From the NCBI GenBank assembly GCA_025403435.1, contig CM046338.1, positions 18,885,399-18,949,398 on the forward strand: a stretch of DNA of 64,000 nt, read 5' to 3'. Within the stretch, counting starts at the first letter, position 1, and every line of letters begins with the position of its first letter. The translations under genes were made by a program, and so were the position numbers. The notes under the pieces were generated by a model that ran no database searches, was not told the origin of the DNA, and saw only the letters and a program-made list of their open reading frames with translations. This DNA is from Artocarpus heterophyllus (Eukaryota; Streptophyta; Magnoliopsida; Rosales; Moraceae). This document shows, piece by piece, positions 37,134-50,600 of this stretch.

Positions 37134-40100
37134 TGTTACAACCTGCCTTTTTTTGTAGGCTGTGAAAGACTTTTTTCATACTTACGTATAGGTGTAAAAC
37201 TCATAAATTTTTTTTTAAAAGACAAGTCATTCATGTGAAGTTTAGCAACTCATCAGGTGTAAACATATACATATATTTACATAACACACTCTCTTTTCCA
37301 ATACTGTCGCTAAATATTCTCGAGAGAGGTTTTGATATACTTAAATATGTTCAGCTTTTACATAGCACGTTCAAAGAAAACAAGTTTAAAATATACAGTA
37401 GCAGAAACATAACTGTGGCGGCATCCATACCCATTCTGCTCATTACTCCTCACCCTCCGCCAGCTCATCAGTGACTTGGTTCTGACCTTTCAATAGAAAT
37501 ACCTACAACATGAAACACTTAATGAGCTTACGCCGAGTAAGTTTCATATAACCCACATGCGCATTCAATAAAATGCATGAACCATTTATGCTTTCTTATA
37601 AACCTTCTTTATCATTTTCATTTCTTATCTTTAACTAGGGCCCAAGTGTTCGTACTATTACGCACTTAGGTCTATGTAACACCGTGACCATACTATATTC
37701 TTGAACTCCTCTTGAGTCAGGAGTCAGTACGACACATTTCTTAATTTCTAGTGACATAATTACCAGCCCAATTATTATGGTGAACATACCATGCATGAAG
37801 TGGCAAATGCATGTTATACACCATACATAAATACACTTGTACGAAAGAGTACACACTGGTACATACTTTTATACTTATAGGTATAGGTTAACATACACAC
37901 CAGTATACCATATAATATACACAGAAGTATATGTATATGCAAAGGTATACACCAACATACTTATATATACTCATATCATAGCATACACTCAGGTATGCAC
38001 CTTGTTATACACACAGGTATACATATACACGTGTCACACTCTATACCTACGATTTAATACTGTAAGTGAGATGGGTACTTACTTGATTCGAACGTCAGGT
38101 AATTCAACCTCTATTTTCTTCTGTCCTAAACTTCTAAGATCCCGTTGGCCAATTTCAAAGCCATTAGCCAATATGCATTATCTTTCAACACAAAGTAATC
38201 GTTAATTAATGAACTAGTTGTATAACTATATACAACTCTAAAAACCACTGGTTTTTCTTATTTCTATCTAACTTTACCTTATTGTTTCTAACAAAAGGGT
38301 GGGAATCTTTCTAATCATTACTTTTTTCCTTTTGAAACATTTTGAAGCGGTTCGGGTTATATGGGCAAAATGACGATTTTGCCCTCCATGAGCCTACTGA
38401 CCTATTCGAGCTCGATTTTATTATTTTAACAACAATAGTCACGTATTAATTTTAAAATAATACCCTAATGGCTCGGATCTCCTTATTTTATATCTACGTC
38501 CCATTTTCGTAAAACTTTACAGTTTAGCCTCTAAACTGAAAATTTTTGACAATTTTACCCCCAGGCTTAAATTTATTTCTTTAAACCAAAATTTCCCATT
38601 TTTCATAAGAACCATTTTTACTCAAAGTACCATATCTTAAATTATTTTGAAAAATGATATTTTTGCCATTTTAACATTTTTTCACTTTTAATAAATTCTT
38701 AAAAAATTAAAATCTCACAAACGGTTGAGATTTCAATGAACCATTTAAGATGCCTAACGGTTTCATCGAGATCTATAACTTTCATGTTTTAACTTTTTCT
38801 AAATTCTCACTATTTGGGGGTGTTTTTGGGCATTTTTTAAATCGCCGAGGGAAAGCTTTTTCTTTTAATTTAGTCCTTAGGGTACTTTTGTAAAAATCCA
38901 TTTTAAAAATACCTTCCAGCCACTGCATAAACAGATTCACCCCTTGTCCAAACCTTTTCTATACCAAAACACCATTTTTGCAAAACTTAACCATAAAATT
39001 ACAAAAATAACATACTTTGCATAAACTACAGTTTTGCATCAACAACTCATAATTTTGACAATGCCATCATACTATAAGTCACATACTCATGGAATATAAT
39101 CAAAACTTTGCCTAAAAACATTACATGCTTTAGAAATAATAAAGATCAAAACAAAATTTACATAAATTCAAGTTTAAGGGTTTAAAACTTACCCAAATAG
39201 AGATTTTGTGCTTCAAGCCTTCCAATGACTCCTTTGAAGCTCTTTCCTAAGCATTTTTCATGTAAAAATCACCTTGAATCAAATCCCTCCTTAACCCATG
39301 AAAAACCTTAAGAAAACTTGAAAAAAGTTTAGGTTTTATCTCAATTTTGAAAAAATCCTTTAACCAATGCTTCTTGAATTTAGTTGGGGTCAATTTGTGC
39401 AAGATTTAGAGTTTGGAAAAATTTTATTGAATGGTTCTCCAAGGGCTGCTGAGTGGGTGAGGAAGAAAATAAGAGTGATTTTAGCTTGTTTCATAATTAA
39501 TTCAAGCTTATCTTAACTATGGTGACTCATCAACAATTTAATGGGCTTACTAGATGGCAAATTGTAATTGGGCCACTTTTTGTGATGTGGTGGCCCAATA
39601 GGATTTTGTTGGGTGTCCACTTAGTGGCCCAAAATAAAATTTACACTGTATAATTTTTCACAATTCAGTATTTTTTCTACACTGTCATGGTCAAATCAGT
39701 GCAACCTCGTAACCTTAGACTGTGTAAACTATTTTACTGACCTTTAGTTTACTTTTGAAGGCCAAACGTAACATTTTTCATATCTGTGTTTTCACTTAAT
39801 AGTACACTTGTACTGTGTCGGCCTTCTTTTTACACTCGATTGGGTTTCGGTAGATTTTATGTCTTACTCATATTCTAAGTGCCCATTCATTTGTATCACA
39901 ATTTTACAATTAATTGTGATATAAAATTCATTTTATGGATATTATTTACAAATTTTTGAGTAATTAAACTCATAAAATCTATATTAAAAATATCCAACAT
40001 GGCGTCACATTCATAGTGTAATATTTAATTAATATTGCTTATTTACATATTACCATAATTTTACAAAAGTTACAATTTTAAGGGTAAATTCATAATTAAA

Positions 40101-40152
40101 CCTAATTAAATATTAGGTTTTATTAATGAATTTTTTTCTTCTAGTCATTACA
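37134..40152 (-). mobile_element. Inner solo LTR, 3019 bp, nested
   Basis: It starts TGTTACAACC and ends CATTACA on the plus strand. The flanks are TATAA (37129-37133) and CATAA (40153-40157), an almost perfect 5-bp target duplication. No PBS, polypurine tract or gag-pol is present, so this is a solo LTR left by LTR-LTR recombination. Its similarity to the outer copy is substantial but clearly diverged. Confidence 0.75.
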
Positions 40153-41418
40153 CATAATCTACCATTTTCAACATTTAAACCTCAATTTTCACAACATCAT
40201 CATACCATAATTCATATTTCCATGGAATTCAATCAAAAACTTGCTCAAAAAACCATATTCTTTTGAGAAAATAAAAATCACAAAATTTCAAAACTTTAAA
40301 AATCAAAACTTACCCAAATAACACTTTATGATTTCTAGCCTTCCAAGGCTCCTTTGAAACTCTTTCCTAAACATTATTTTCATGCAAAAACACCTTGAGT
40401 TAACTTCTCCCTTAACCCATGAAAAATCCCTTGAAAACTTGAAAAATAGTTTAGGTTTTACCTTAAAACTTGTTGAACTTTCTTGAATTTTGCCTCTTGA
40501 ACTTGCTTGGGGCTATTTTTGCAAAGATTTTGGTTGAGAAAATTTTTGAGAAGCTCCAACAAGGGCTGCTAGTTTTGGAAAGGAAGAAGAAATTGGATTT
40601 TTTGGCTAAGCTTGCATTAAATACATCCTTATCCTCTTAGGTGACTTATCAAGTAACCCATTGGGTTACTATGTGTCTCCATGGGATTGGGCCACCACCT
40701 TTCATGGCATGGTGACCCAATAGAAATTTGATGGGTGTCCATTTTGTAGGACTTCAAAATTTACACTGTGTAATTTTTCACTACACAGTACTTTTCTTAC
40801 ACTATCGTGGTTAAATCAGTGCAACCTCATATCTCTAGACTGTGTAAAATATTTTACTTACATTTCGTTCACTTTTAGTGGCCAAACATAACATCTTTCA
40901 TATCTTCGTTGTCACTTAGTAGTATACTTATACTGCATCAGCCTCCTTTTCACACTGGATTGGGTTGCGATGGACTTCATGTCTTATTTGTATTCTAATT
41001 ACTTATTCGTTTGTATCACAATTTTACAATTAATTATGACATAAAATTTATTTTATGGATATTATTTACAAATTTTTGAGTAATTAAACTTATAAAATCT
41101 GTATTATTAATACCCAACATTGAATCACATTCACAATGAAATTTTTAATTAATACTGCTTATTTATACATTATCCTAATTTTTACAAAAATTATAATTTT
41201 TAAAAGTAAATTCATTAATTAAACTCAATTTAAATATTAGATTCTATTAATAAATTTTCCTAGTAGTGGGCGTAGGAAATATTACAGTCAAGAGATACAA
41301 CATCTATGTTTCAAAGTTAAGAACACATTGAGACAAGTGACATCATTTAAGAGAAATTTATAGAATTTATCTCTTCATTCGATCATTTGGATTACTGTTA
41401 TTGTTAATGAATACCATT

Positions 41419-41421
<3 letters not shown>

Positions 41422-41462
<41 letters not shown>
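41422..41462. repeat. Poly(T) tract
   Basis: About 41 consecutive T residues. It may mark the tail of an old minus-strand retroposon, but no body is recognisable. Confidence 0.9.
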
Positions 41463-42861
41463 CTGTTTTAGAGGTCAAATACTGCCATTCCCTACTATTA
41501 ACTTCACTTATATGGTACTGGTAGTCAGAAATTTAATTATAATAATTTCAGCTGTACAAAAAATTTCTCCTTATTTAAAAGCAGGAAAATAATCTCTCCG
41601 ATCTTTTTACCTTTTTTTTAATTGACCCCTCCATTAATGGAAATTGCCACCAACTGTTCAATTGTCAAAAGTAACATAACAACTCGTCAAAAGTTATTCT
41701 TACAAATTCTTATGGCATAAGATGAAGAATTATTTTGTTTTGTTTTACTGAAACATTTGATTAACTAAATAAATAGCAAAGTCCGTAGCAAAAAAACTAA
41801 CAAAGTAATCTATCAAGAGATTATTGTGTCCAATAATTATGTGGTTAAAGTCAAACTGCAAATTAAGACAAAAATTTGGAAGGGCAAAATCTGCTAGGAG
41901 AAACTAGCAAACTTAATTATGGAAATGGAAATGCAAAAATGGGATTAAGCATAATCAACCGCTATTTGTTGATAAAAGATTTGCCATACAATCTTCTAAG
42001 TAGAAAACCAGAAGAATAAAAAAAAAAATAAAAAAGAATTTCCCCTTTTTGAGGTTCTCCAACCAATTTCCGTATTTCTTTTTATTTTCTCACCCCTGAT
42101 TTTCTCGAGAAACGGACACATCGCAAAATTAAAGAAAAGGAAAAAGAAAAAGAAAGAAAGCAAAAAGGAAAAAGAAGATATACATTTGGCAGAAAATATG
42201 TAGAGAAAGAAGGGGAGTTTAAAGAGCAAAGTGTCAAAAAGGAAAATAAACGCAAAACGGTGGGCATTGTCCTTTCTTTCTTTTCACCTCTTCTTCTTCT
42301 TTTTCTTTTTCTTTTTCTTTGGGGAACCTCTACGCTAGGTCCTGCTTGTGGTGCACTATCCATAGTGTCTACTTTGGGCCATCCAGATTAAATCGGACGG
42401 GCCAGAAACACAGAGTTGTATATTGGCAGCATGCACGTGGTTGTATTGGGTGACAAGGGGTAAGGTTGGAAAATCCTCTTTTCTCCCTTATCGTCGTGTT
42501 GCCTTTGGCTGCGATTGCTCAATTCTTCATCCACTTCACGCCAAGTTCTTATGATCCACCTCCGATGACATGGATTTATGGTGAATTCGAAATTAAAAAA
42601 AAAAGATGACAAAAACCAAATCTATTAAAATTTGATCCTATTTTTTAAAGGTTTTTCTACTATTATTTTTAACCCTTAACTAATGCACAGAAGAAACCAA
42701 AATTAAATTCCGAGTAAAAGAGGTGGCATTAGAAATTCTGTAGTGAGCATAAAAGGATTTGGATTGATGGCTGCCTGTTGTAGGGCTGGCAATCATATGG
42801 TGGAAATTGAGGCGTAGTTGATGGAAGACTTTGATAACTGAAGTGTGATGGAAGACTTTTA

Positions 42862-43016
42862 GGGTCTTTGACACCGTGGTTAGAATCGTTGGTTAGAACT
42901 ATTTTTACTGTATCATTAGCTTTTTATTTTTATTTTTATTGTTATTGTAACATATAAGAGCTTTACATTGTTTATAACTAAGAAAGTGGTCCATACACCA
43001 AACAAGCTCTTTGATG
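42862..43016 (-). mobile_element. MITE copy 4, inverted orientation
   Basis: The reverse complement carries GTTTGGTGTATGGACCACT, AGTTATAAACAATGTAAAGC and GTTACAATAACAATAAAAA, the same order as the MITE at 20815. The left end GGGTCTTTGACAC is a diverged terminal repeat. Confidence 0.65.
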
Positions 43017-43643
43017 ACTGAAGTTGCACATGGTTTTAGAAAAAGATATGACAGGGAAAAATAGAATCTTGTAGAGTTGGTTGCCTTCAACATTTTGAAA
43101 TTAGGAGCAAAGAAAAACCCAACAAGTAGATGTTTTTCGAAAACAAAAAATGGATAATTTCCCTTGAAAAAAAAAAGGATCATTTGAAAAAAAGAAAGAA
43201 ATAAAGATAAGAGAAGAAACATGGTGAGAAACGTGAATGAACTTGAGTTGTTGATTTTAGGGTCTTTTATGGGGATTTATTTCTTTCCCTTTTTAGTAAT
43301 TTTCTCTGTTTTTTTTAATGATGTTTTTTTGGGTAATTTTTTTAGTTTTTGTTTTTTAAAAAAACTTCCAGTTGTTAAAAAAAATAGAAAATTGGAATCA
43401 CAGGAAACACAGTTCCTTCTCCAAAATGTCCACTACAACAAATCTCCAGTAAACTTTAAGAGCTTTTTTCCCCCTAAAAAAATGTAGACATGAATAAAAG
43501 AACGTAAATAAACGAGAACAGATTTGCACTTTTTTTGTTTGTATTTAACAAAACAACCTTATTAATGCTAAAAAAGAGCATTATTAATCTAACTAAATGA
43601 CAAAAGTAACCTTAGCAATCCATATAATACTGCTGCAATTATA

Positions 43644-43764
43644 AGAGTGTGTTTGTTTCAGTTTTCAAATCACGGTTTGAATCATTTTGCTACAGTATTT
43701 TCTCTCATAAAATTTTAAATCTTCATTTAAATACTATACTTAAATCCCGTACCAAACGCACCCT
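43644..43764. mobile_element. Small hAT-like MITE with GTGTGTTTG/CAAACGCACCC ends
   Basis: The ends GAGTGTGTTTG and CAAACGCACCCT are near inverse, and internal arms such as TTTTCAAATCACGGTTTGAATCA are partly self-complementary. There is no ORF. The GGGTGCGTTTGGTACGGG-like end is typical of hAT-derived MITEs in eudicots. Confidence 0.6.
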
Positions 43765-44100
43765 AAATAAAGGGAAAACATTAGGTGGAACGGATATCAT
43801 CAACCCTTTAAAGATGAGCCGTCCATCTATGTCTTTAAATCCTTCGCAACCCTTGGATGGAGCACTAGAAGAGGGACCCATTACAGATTTTCCCTTTTCT
43901 TTTTCTCTCACTTTCTTTTTTATATTTTCTGCTTCTCAGCCATAAGACTCCCATCACCATTTTTTTCAGTTTTCTCGTTTTACATTTTCTTTCTCTCATT
44001 CCCCAGGCATGTAATAAGTAATCGAAAAGAAAAGAAAAGAAAAGAAAATAGAATAAAAGAAAATAAAATTTGATCTCTCTCTGGTGAAAAAAACTTCTCT

Positions 44101-44651
44101 CTCTCTTCTGCAACTGGTAATCAGACCATAGGTTCCTAGATATTCCAACCTTTTCCCGTACTTTCTCGCCCAGATTCTCGCTCCGAGTTCAGCGACTCAG
44201 TGACTCAGCCGACTCGTCGTCGGCTCCGGGATAATCGGACTCAGTAGGACTCTCTCACAGTATCCCCACTCGCAATTTCTCTCTTCAGCGACCTCCAAAA
44301 CCTCTATAACGCGTCCCTCGCTGAGTTCCGACTTCTCAGTCTCGTCTTCAGCTTAGCCGTACTCGCTTCACTCGGCGATTCGATTCGATTCGGACTTGGT
44401 GTCGGCTTGTAGCACTGTTTGCGAAGTTTCGAAGCTCTAGCTCAGTGAATTCGAGTAGGACAGAGTGGCTATGGTGGTGGATTCGAGCGGCGGTGGCGAT
44501 TGGTGACTGTTTGGATGCGTGAATTTGGGGTTTGAGTTGGAGTGCGAGCAAGCGACTGGTGAATGGCAGGGTTTCGCCTTGAGCATGTCGCTTTCCCAAA
44601 TTGGAGTTTAGATTTAGGGTTTCTTCTGCAGAAAACGCGCTTTTCCGTGTA
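44101..44651 (+). promoter_or_regulatory. Probable 5' UTR and core promoter region of the PRAF gene
   Basis: A CT-rich stretch (CTCTCTCTGG..CTTCTCTCTCTCTTC, 44070-44110) precedes a GC-richer leader of about 500 bp that runs into the ATG at 44652. Pyrimidine-rich leaders are common in plant housekeeping genes. No clean TATA box was found and the transcription start is not defined. Confidence 0.45.
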
Positions 44652-47600
44652 ATGTCAAGGATAGATAGGATGGCTTCGGATCTCAGTAGGACTGGCCATG
44701 TCGAGAGGGACATCGAACAGGTACTTCTCGAATTCCTTCCGATTCTTCGTGGCTTTATTTTGTTCTTTCTGTTCTTTAATTGTTTAGATGCAAATGTCTG
44801 TATAATTTGGCACGCTAGAGTGTGAAAATTGCTTAAATCAGTTGAAGAGATATTATAAGCCTCAAATGGAATTGGCATTTTGTTGAAGTTGGTGTAAGTT
44901 CTGTCCATTTCGGTGATATCGATTGCTCATTCTGTTGCTGCTGTCGGCGCAATGACTGAAGAATTAGTTTATAGTTCGGTGGTTTGATTGTAGATTAAGC
45001 TATTTCAACAGACTGAATATACTTGTTGCCAATAACATTGATTTTGTTTATGTAAGCTCTGAAGGACGGCTGACTTGTCCTTTGTGCTGATTTTATGCCT
45101 TTATTATTTGGAAAATTTATCTTTCTAAAGAATGACATCGTTGGGGACTTCGATATTTAGGAGATTGTATAGCAGCTTCACCTTACTTGGAGTTTACATC
45201 TTGAGATATGATTTCCTGTTGTGCGTTATTGCACGCCTTCACGAGTAAGAATGAAGGGAAATAATTCTATAATACAGCTAGACAAGATACTTAGTTGGGT
45301 TGAGAAATGAAATGATTTCCTGCTATAATTAGTGCACATCTTCACCTGAAGTGGGAGTGAACGTCTAAATTACCAACCAAGAAAGGAATTTATGTCATCA
45401 TACATGCTAGGATCAAGAAAGGATTCATTCTATAACGCATGCTGGGCAAGATACTTACATTGACCTGACAATATGTAAATGGTAGGAAATGTGAAGCTCA
45501 TTGTCAGCTTACTTAAGGGGTCTTACTATTTCTTACATAAAACTCTTGTCCTGGTAATATGCCTAGGGCTCTTTGATCTGCTCTTCTTAAGTACTCTCCC
45601 AAATGTATTTGTAACCTTTTGGGGTCTTAGTTCAAATAACATGCGAATAAGTTTCAGCATTCAGTTGCTATGTCAGTGCTCTTATGTTTGCTTCTAGTTT
45701 ATTCTCCACCTGAAAATGTTAAATATGCATAATTAATGATTGTGATTGTTCTTTACTACAGGCCATTACGGCTTTGAAGAAAGGGGGATGCTTGCTCAAG
45801 TATGGAAGAAGGGGGAAGCCCAAATTCTGCCCCTTCCGACTTTCTAATGTAAGTTTGTTCCTGATTTTCCTAAAATTGGACTGCAATCATTTTTTTTTTA
45901 AGAAAAAAAAAGGAAACAGAAAAAGACTAAACTGCATTAGCGTGAGTCAAGCCGTAGAAGAACCAAAATGCACAATTTGAGAAGTTAACAAATTGCATCT
46001 GGACTTCGAGAATCATTATCAGGCAGTTTCCTCTGCAACTGTTTCTATTGTTATTTTTGTGTGTATATACTTTTTTAATGCATAAAGTGTGTAATAATGA
46101 AAAGCAAAGAAAGGTTATGAATTTATCTTGAAATTTATCTTTATTTCAATGCAGTAAATCTTCGCATTTACTTGTGTATATTTTATTTATTTATTTAGAA
46201 TTGTTGATTGTCTTGTTGCTTTCAGGATGAGTCTGTTTTAATATGGATATCCGGGAAAGAGGAAAAACACCTCAAACTGAGCCACGTTTCCAGGATCATA
46301 TCTGGGCAACGCACTGTAAGTATCTCTCTTGGGAGATAACCTCAAATATATGTATGCTTTTAATCGTTACATTGTTGGCTATTTTGTGGTCCAGAATACT
46401 TCATTGTTTGTTTACTTTTCTGTATGATTTTTCCTCTGGTTCTAGAGTGATAGTTATATTGACTTTTAGTTGGTTGAAGCGGTTGCAGGACCTATTAGTT
46501 ATTATTTACAGTCTTTAGATCTTCAAAACTACTGCAAAATTGCTGTTATTGTTGGATGGATGATATTCTCAAGTTTTCCTGATCTAATATTTTTCCACGA
46601 CTCAGTTGGACTCTTCCTTTATTTTCTTTTGCTGTTCTTTATTTCCAGTGCACTGAAACTATTGATTAGGAAGGCAGGATTCTATAGTTGAGTTCCTGAA
46701 GCGTTATATGCTTTGTGCTACTTTATCGAATGCTTTTATTCTGATCTCAATATTTGAATTTAATATTTACCATAATAGCATCACTGACCTGAGTGATAGA
46801 ATAGAGTTTGGGTCGCAACGGGAGGATATTACTGCCAACGTGTGGCTCACAACTAATTAATTTGCTGCGAGAAAATTAATTATGCTGAAGCGTAATTAAT
46901 TTGAATTCCTGAAGCATCCTATGCTCTGTGCTACTTTATCGAATGTTTTTATTCTGATCTCAATATTTAAAATTGACATTTACCATAATAGCATCACTGA
47001 CCTGAGTGATAGAATGGAGTTTGGGTCGCAACGGGAGGATGTTACTGCCAACATGTGGCTCACAACTAATTAATTTGCTGCGAGAAAAAATTACACTGGC
47101 AACCCCCAACTTGTGTCAAAATTATGGTGACACCCCGAATGGATTTGGGTCGCAATGGGAGGATAGTACTGCCGACATGTGGCTCACAACTAATTAATTT
47201 ATTACAAGGAAAATTTACATTGACAATCCCCAACTTTGTCAAAATTATGGTGACACCCCCTTAACCTGAACTTGATTGCAAGGGGGGTGGGGGTTTGTGT
47301 TTATTTTTGTTCTCCCTTAAAACTCTCGCCTACATTTGATTAGTTCTAAAAGAAATACACGTGACTACGGAAGACTAGCTTAACGCTAATATTAATTTAG
47401 ACAAAGGTTGGTAGTCATAACACCATATCCAGTTACCGTATGTCCAATGGGAATGGTGGGAATGGAATAGAGATGCTTATTCCCAATAATGTTTTTTGTC
47501 GCTCATGACTCCTGAGCTCTTGGGTGGGTGATCAATCAGTCCTCTCTGAATGCTTACTAATCATCTCAATCATCTAATCAAAGACCACATTTTCACTTGC

Positions 47601-50600
47601 CCGTGGCCAGTAAAAGTAATTGAAACTGATTATTATTCACCAAATTAAGCCTTGGGAGGAAGAAATTTATTTATTTATTATTTCTTTTTCCCGTAGGAGT
47701 ATTATTGATAAGAACTTGATAGATCCGGCAGCTTTCAGGTGCAGGTAAGCAGTAAAAATAAATCAGAGCAAAGTTTATCACACCCAAACAGTAATTATGC
47801 TCTCTTTTATTTCTGAAAAATTGGTCCTTAGACCAATACATTACCTAAGTAGCAAAGATAGGAAGGTATTCGAGTGACCTTCTGCAGTCCCCAGCCTAAG
47901 CTTCTATTTTTTTGCTGAACAATACTCTCCCCCCTTTCCTGACTAACTTCCACAATTTATTCCCCATTTACTAACAGAATTTTCCGTTCCCTAGGCTAAC
48001 TAACTAACCATTCCCTCTCCACATGGCCTCCCAATTTCCGCAATATTCGGAGATCATTTTTCTAATGTGATCCCTCTCTACCTGGCAGCTCGTGATCCAG
48101 CTCACAGATCGTTGCTTCCACCTCAGCACGCCTAAGACATTCCACCTCAGCATGTTGCTTACTTCCCTCCATTAGCAGCCTCTGCACTCTGGCTTCCATC
48201 TCTGAATTCTTCATCCGCCTTCTTCTCACATAAGTGACTTGAATTGGAGGTCTAGGAGTCCCATCAGAACTCCAGCTTCGAGAGTGATATATTCTCGGAC
48301 ATTTATCCTTCTATCGAACACCAACCGTATTTGCAGGGTATAGGGAGTTTACAGAAAGAATATCAAAGTACGCTATGATGCGTGTGAAAGGGTTTGGTGG
48401 GGATGGGTCTTGCAAAGGCAGGCGTGGAGGAGTTGGGTTTTCTCAGGAATGAGCTTCGCAGGGCCAGGTCACATAGGGGCGTGGCGGTTTGGGGCTGGGT
48501 CTTATTAAAATTTCTAGGATCTAGACAACTAGGGTTTTTTCATCATTTTAGTCAAAAATTTAATAGTTGGTCAAAAAGGATCTCTATAATTACATTCAGT
48601 CAAGGGGATGCCATTTTAATTTTGACATATATTAGGGAGTGCTGGTATAATTTTTCCTTTCTTAGTCTTGGTGTTTTTTTCTTTTTTTTTTTTTTTTTTT
48701 TTGGGGTGGGGGTGGGGGGGGGGGGGGGTTGGGGATGGGGATGGTTGGGGTGTATTTATATGCACACTGAAAGGGAATGAAATATGAGTTGAAATTGTAT
48801 TTTTGAGTTGGAGGAGTAACTGCTTATGATGATTAAGATGGATAATTCTTTGACACAATGTCTATACTTAATCCGAAGTCAATAAGATGGTTGGTTTGGA
48901 ATTTTCCTAACTGTCTTTAACTCGTTCTGAAACGGTTCATGTTTGGGAACAATTGTTTTTCTCTGGAATGATGCTATTTGTTGTGGTCACTTATTTATGC
49001 TGTGTTTATATATTATCATTGTTGGGTTTGTTTGAGTGTTATTCTGTCACAAATTCATGTCTACCCTTATTTGTGTTATCCTCACATTGATTCAGAAAAC
49101 TTTCTGTTATGCACACTCGCACAGTTCTAATTAAATATGAATTTATAATTTCCAGCCAATCTTTCAAAGGTATCCACGGCCAGAGAAGGAGTATCAATCA
49201 TTCTCTCTAATCTATAATGATAGATCACTGGACTTGGTGAGAATTCCTATGATGCATTTTAATATTTTATTGTTTTTTCAGCCTCCTATATGCCTCTCTC
49301 GAGGTTATATTTGAACGGTTTTAGATTTTTCGCCTTAGCATTTACTGAATTCTTTTGCTATCATTCCTCTTCCAGATTTGCAAAGATAAAGATGAAGCTG
49401 AGGTATGGTTTAGTGGTTTAAAAGCTTTGATATCCCGCAGTCACCATAGGAAATGGAGAACAGAGTCTAGGAGTGATGGAATTCCTTCCGAGGCAAATAG
49501 TCCTCGAACATACACGAGGAGGAGTTCTCCATTGCATTCCCCATTTGGTAGTAATGATAGCTTACAGAAGGTGTGAACTAATATTTCCATACTTTCTATC
49601 TTTGATCTGCTTGAGTTTCTTCAGAAGTTAATAGGGCTTTGTTTCATCCATCTTCTTAGGGGTCCTCACTTGGCTGTGTTTATTTTGATCCTTAATGCAA
49701 TGTCTTTTAGCATAAAGAAAAAAGAAAGGATTGTAATTATCAATCGTTTCCCTCTGATCCAGGATGGTTCAGATCACCTTCACCTTCATAGTCCATATGA
49801 AAGTCCTCCAAAAAATGGTCTGGATAAGGCATTATCAGATGTGATACTATATGCTGTTCCTCCCAAGGGTTTCTTTCCCTCGGATTCTGCCAGTGCTTCT
49901 GTCCATTCTTTGTCATCTGGAGGCTCAGATAGTGTGCATGGTCACATGAAAGCAATGCCAATGGATGCTTTTAGGGTGAGTTTATCAAGTGCTGTTAGCT
50001 CATCAAGCCAAGGTTCTGGTCATGATGATGGTGATGCCTTGGGAGATGTTTTCATTTGGGGGGAAGGCACGGGAGATGGTGTTCTTGGTAGCGGACCACA
50101 CAGAGTTGGAAGTTCTTTTCGTGGAAAGATAGATTCTTTGTTGCCTAAGCGCTTGGAATCTGCAGTAGTGCTTGATGTACAAAATGTTTCATGTGGTGGA
50201 CGACATGCAGCTTTAGTAACAAAGCAAGGAGAGATTTTCTCCTGGGGGGAGGAATCTGGAGGCAGGCTTGGCCATGGTGTAGATTCTGACGTTTTGCAAC
50301 CAAAACTCATTGATGCATTAAGTACTACAAACATTGAGATTGTAGCTTGTGGTGAGTACCATACATGTGCAGTAACCCTTTCTGGTGAGCTGTACACGTG
50401 GGGTGATGGTACATACAATTTTGGTCTTCTTGGACATGGAAATGAAGTGAGCCACTGGATGCCAAAAAGAGTAAATGGTCCCTTGGAAGGCATACATGTC
50501 TCGTATATCTCTTGTGGACCCTGGCACACTGCTGTTGTAACATCCGCTGGACAATTATTTACATTTGGTGATGGAACATTTGGTGTGTTGGGCCATGGAG

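Larger units (their letters stand above)
35241..41286 (-). mobile_element. Outer LTR (about 3.0 kb) split by a second LTR of its own family
   Basis: 35241-37133 and 40153-41286 align, in order, to the first and last parts of the inner copy at 37134-40152, and together make about 3.02 kb, the same length as the inner copy. On the minus strand both copies begin TGTAAT and end GGTTGT(G/A)ACA. They carry no coding sequence and share a TCATTAAG/GTAAG module with other gypsy LTRs, which suggests minus-strand gypsy LTRs. Flanking 5-mers of the outer copy (GGAGG, GTCAA) do not match. It is therefore either a recombined solo LTR or its ends are slightly misplaced. Confidence 0.75.
41287..44100. other. 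Gene-free region upstream of the PRAF gene
   Basis: It contains a 41-base poly(T) (41422-41462), A/G-rich and C/T-rich tracts (42120-42320), two MITEs (42862-43016, 43644-43764) and an AAAAG run (44022-44060). No gene is supported. The last few hundred bases presumably include the promoter of the gene at 44652. Confidence 0.6.
46316..49155 (+). other. Large intron 3 of the PRAF gene, invaded by repeats
   Basis: At 2.84 kb this is the longest intron. It contains a three-copy tandem repeat (46787-47270), an antisense coding-like relic (48062-48315) and a T-tract followed by a G-rich tract (48680-48750). The splice sites are intact (GTAAGT donor, TTTCCAG acceptor). Confidence 0.8.

Noticed and set aside
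44348..44908. 186-codon minus-strand ORF over the PRAF exon 1 region
   Set aside because: It spans the 5' UTR, exon 1 and intron 1 antisense, has no recognisable motif and no conserved start context.
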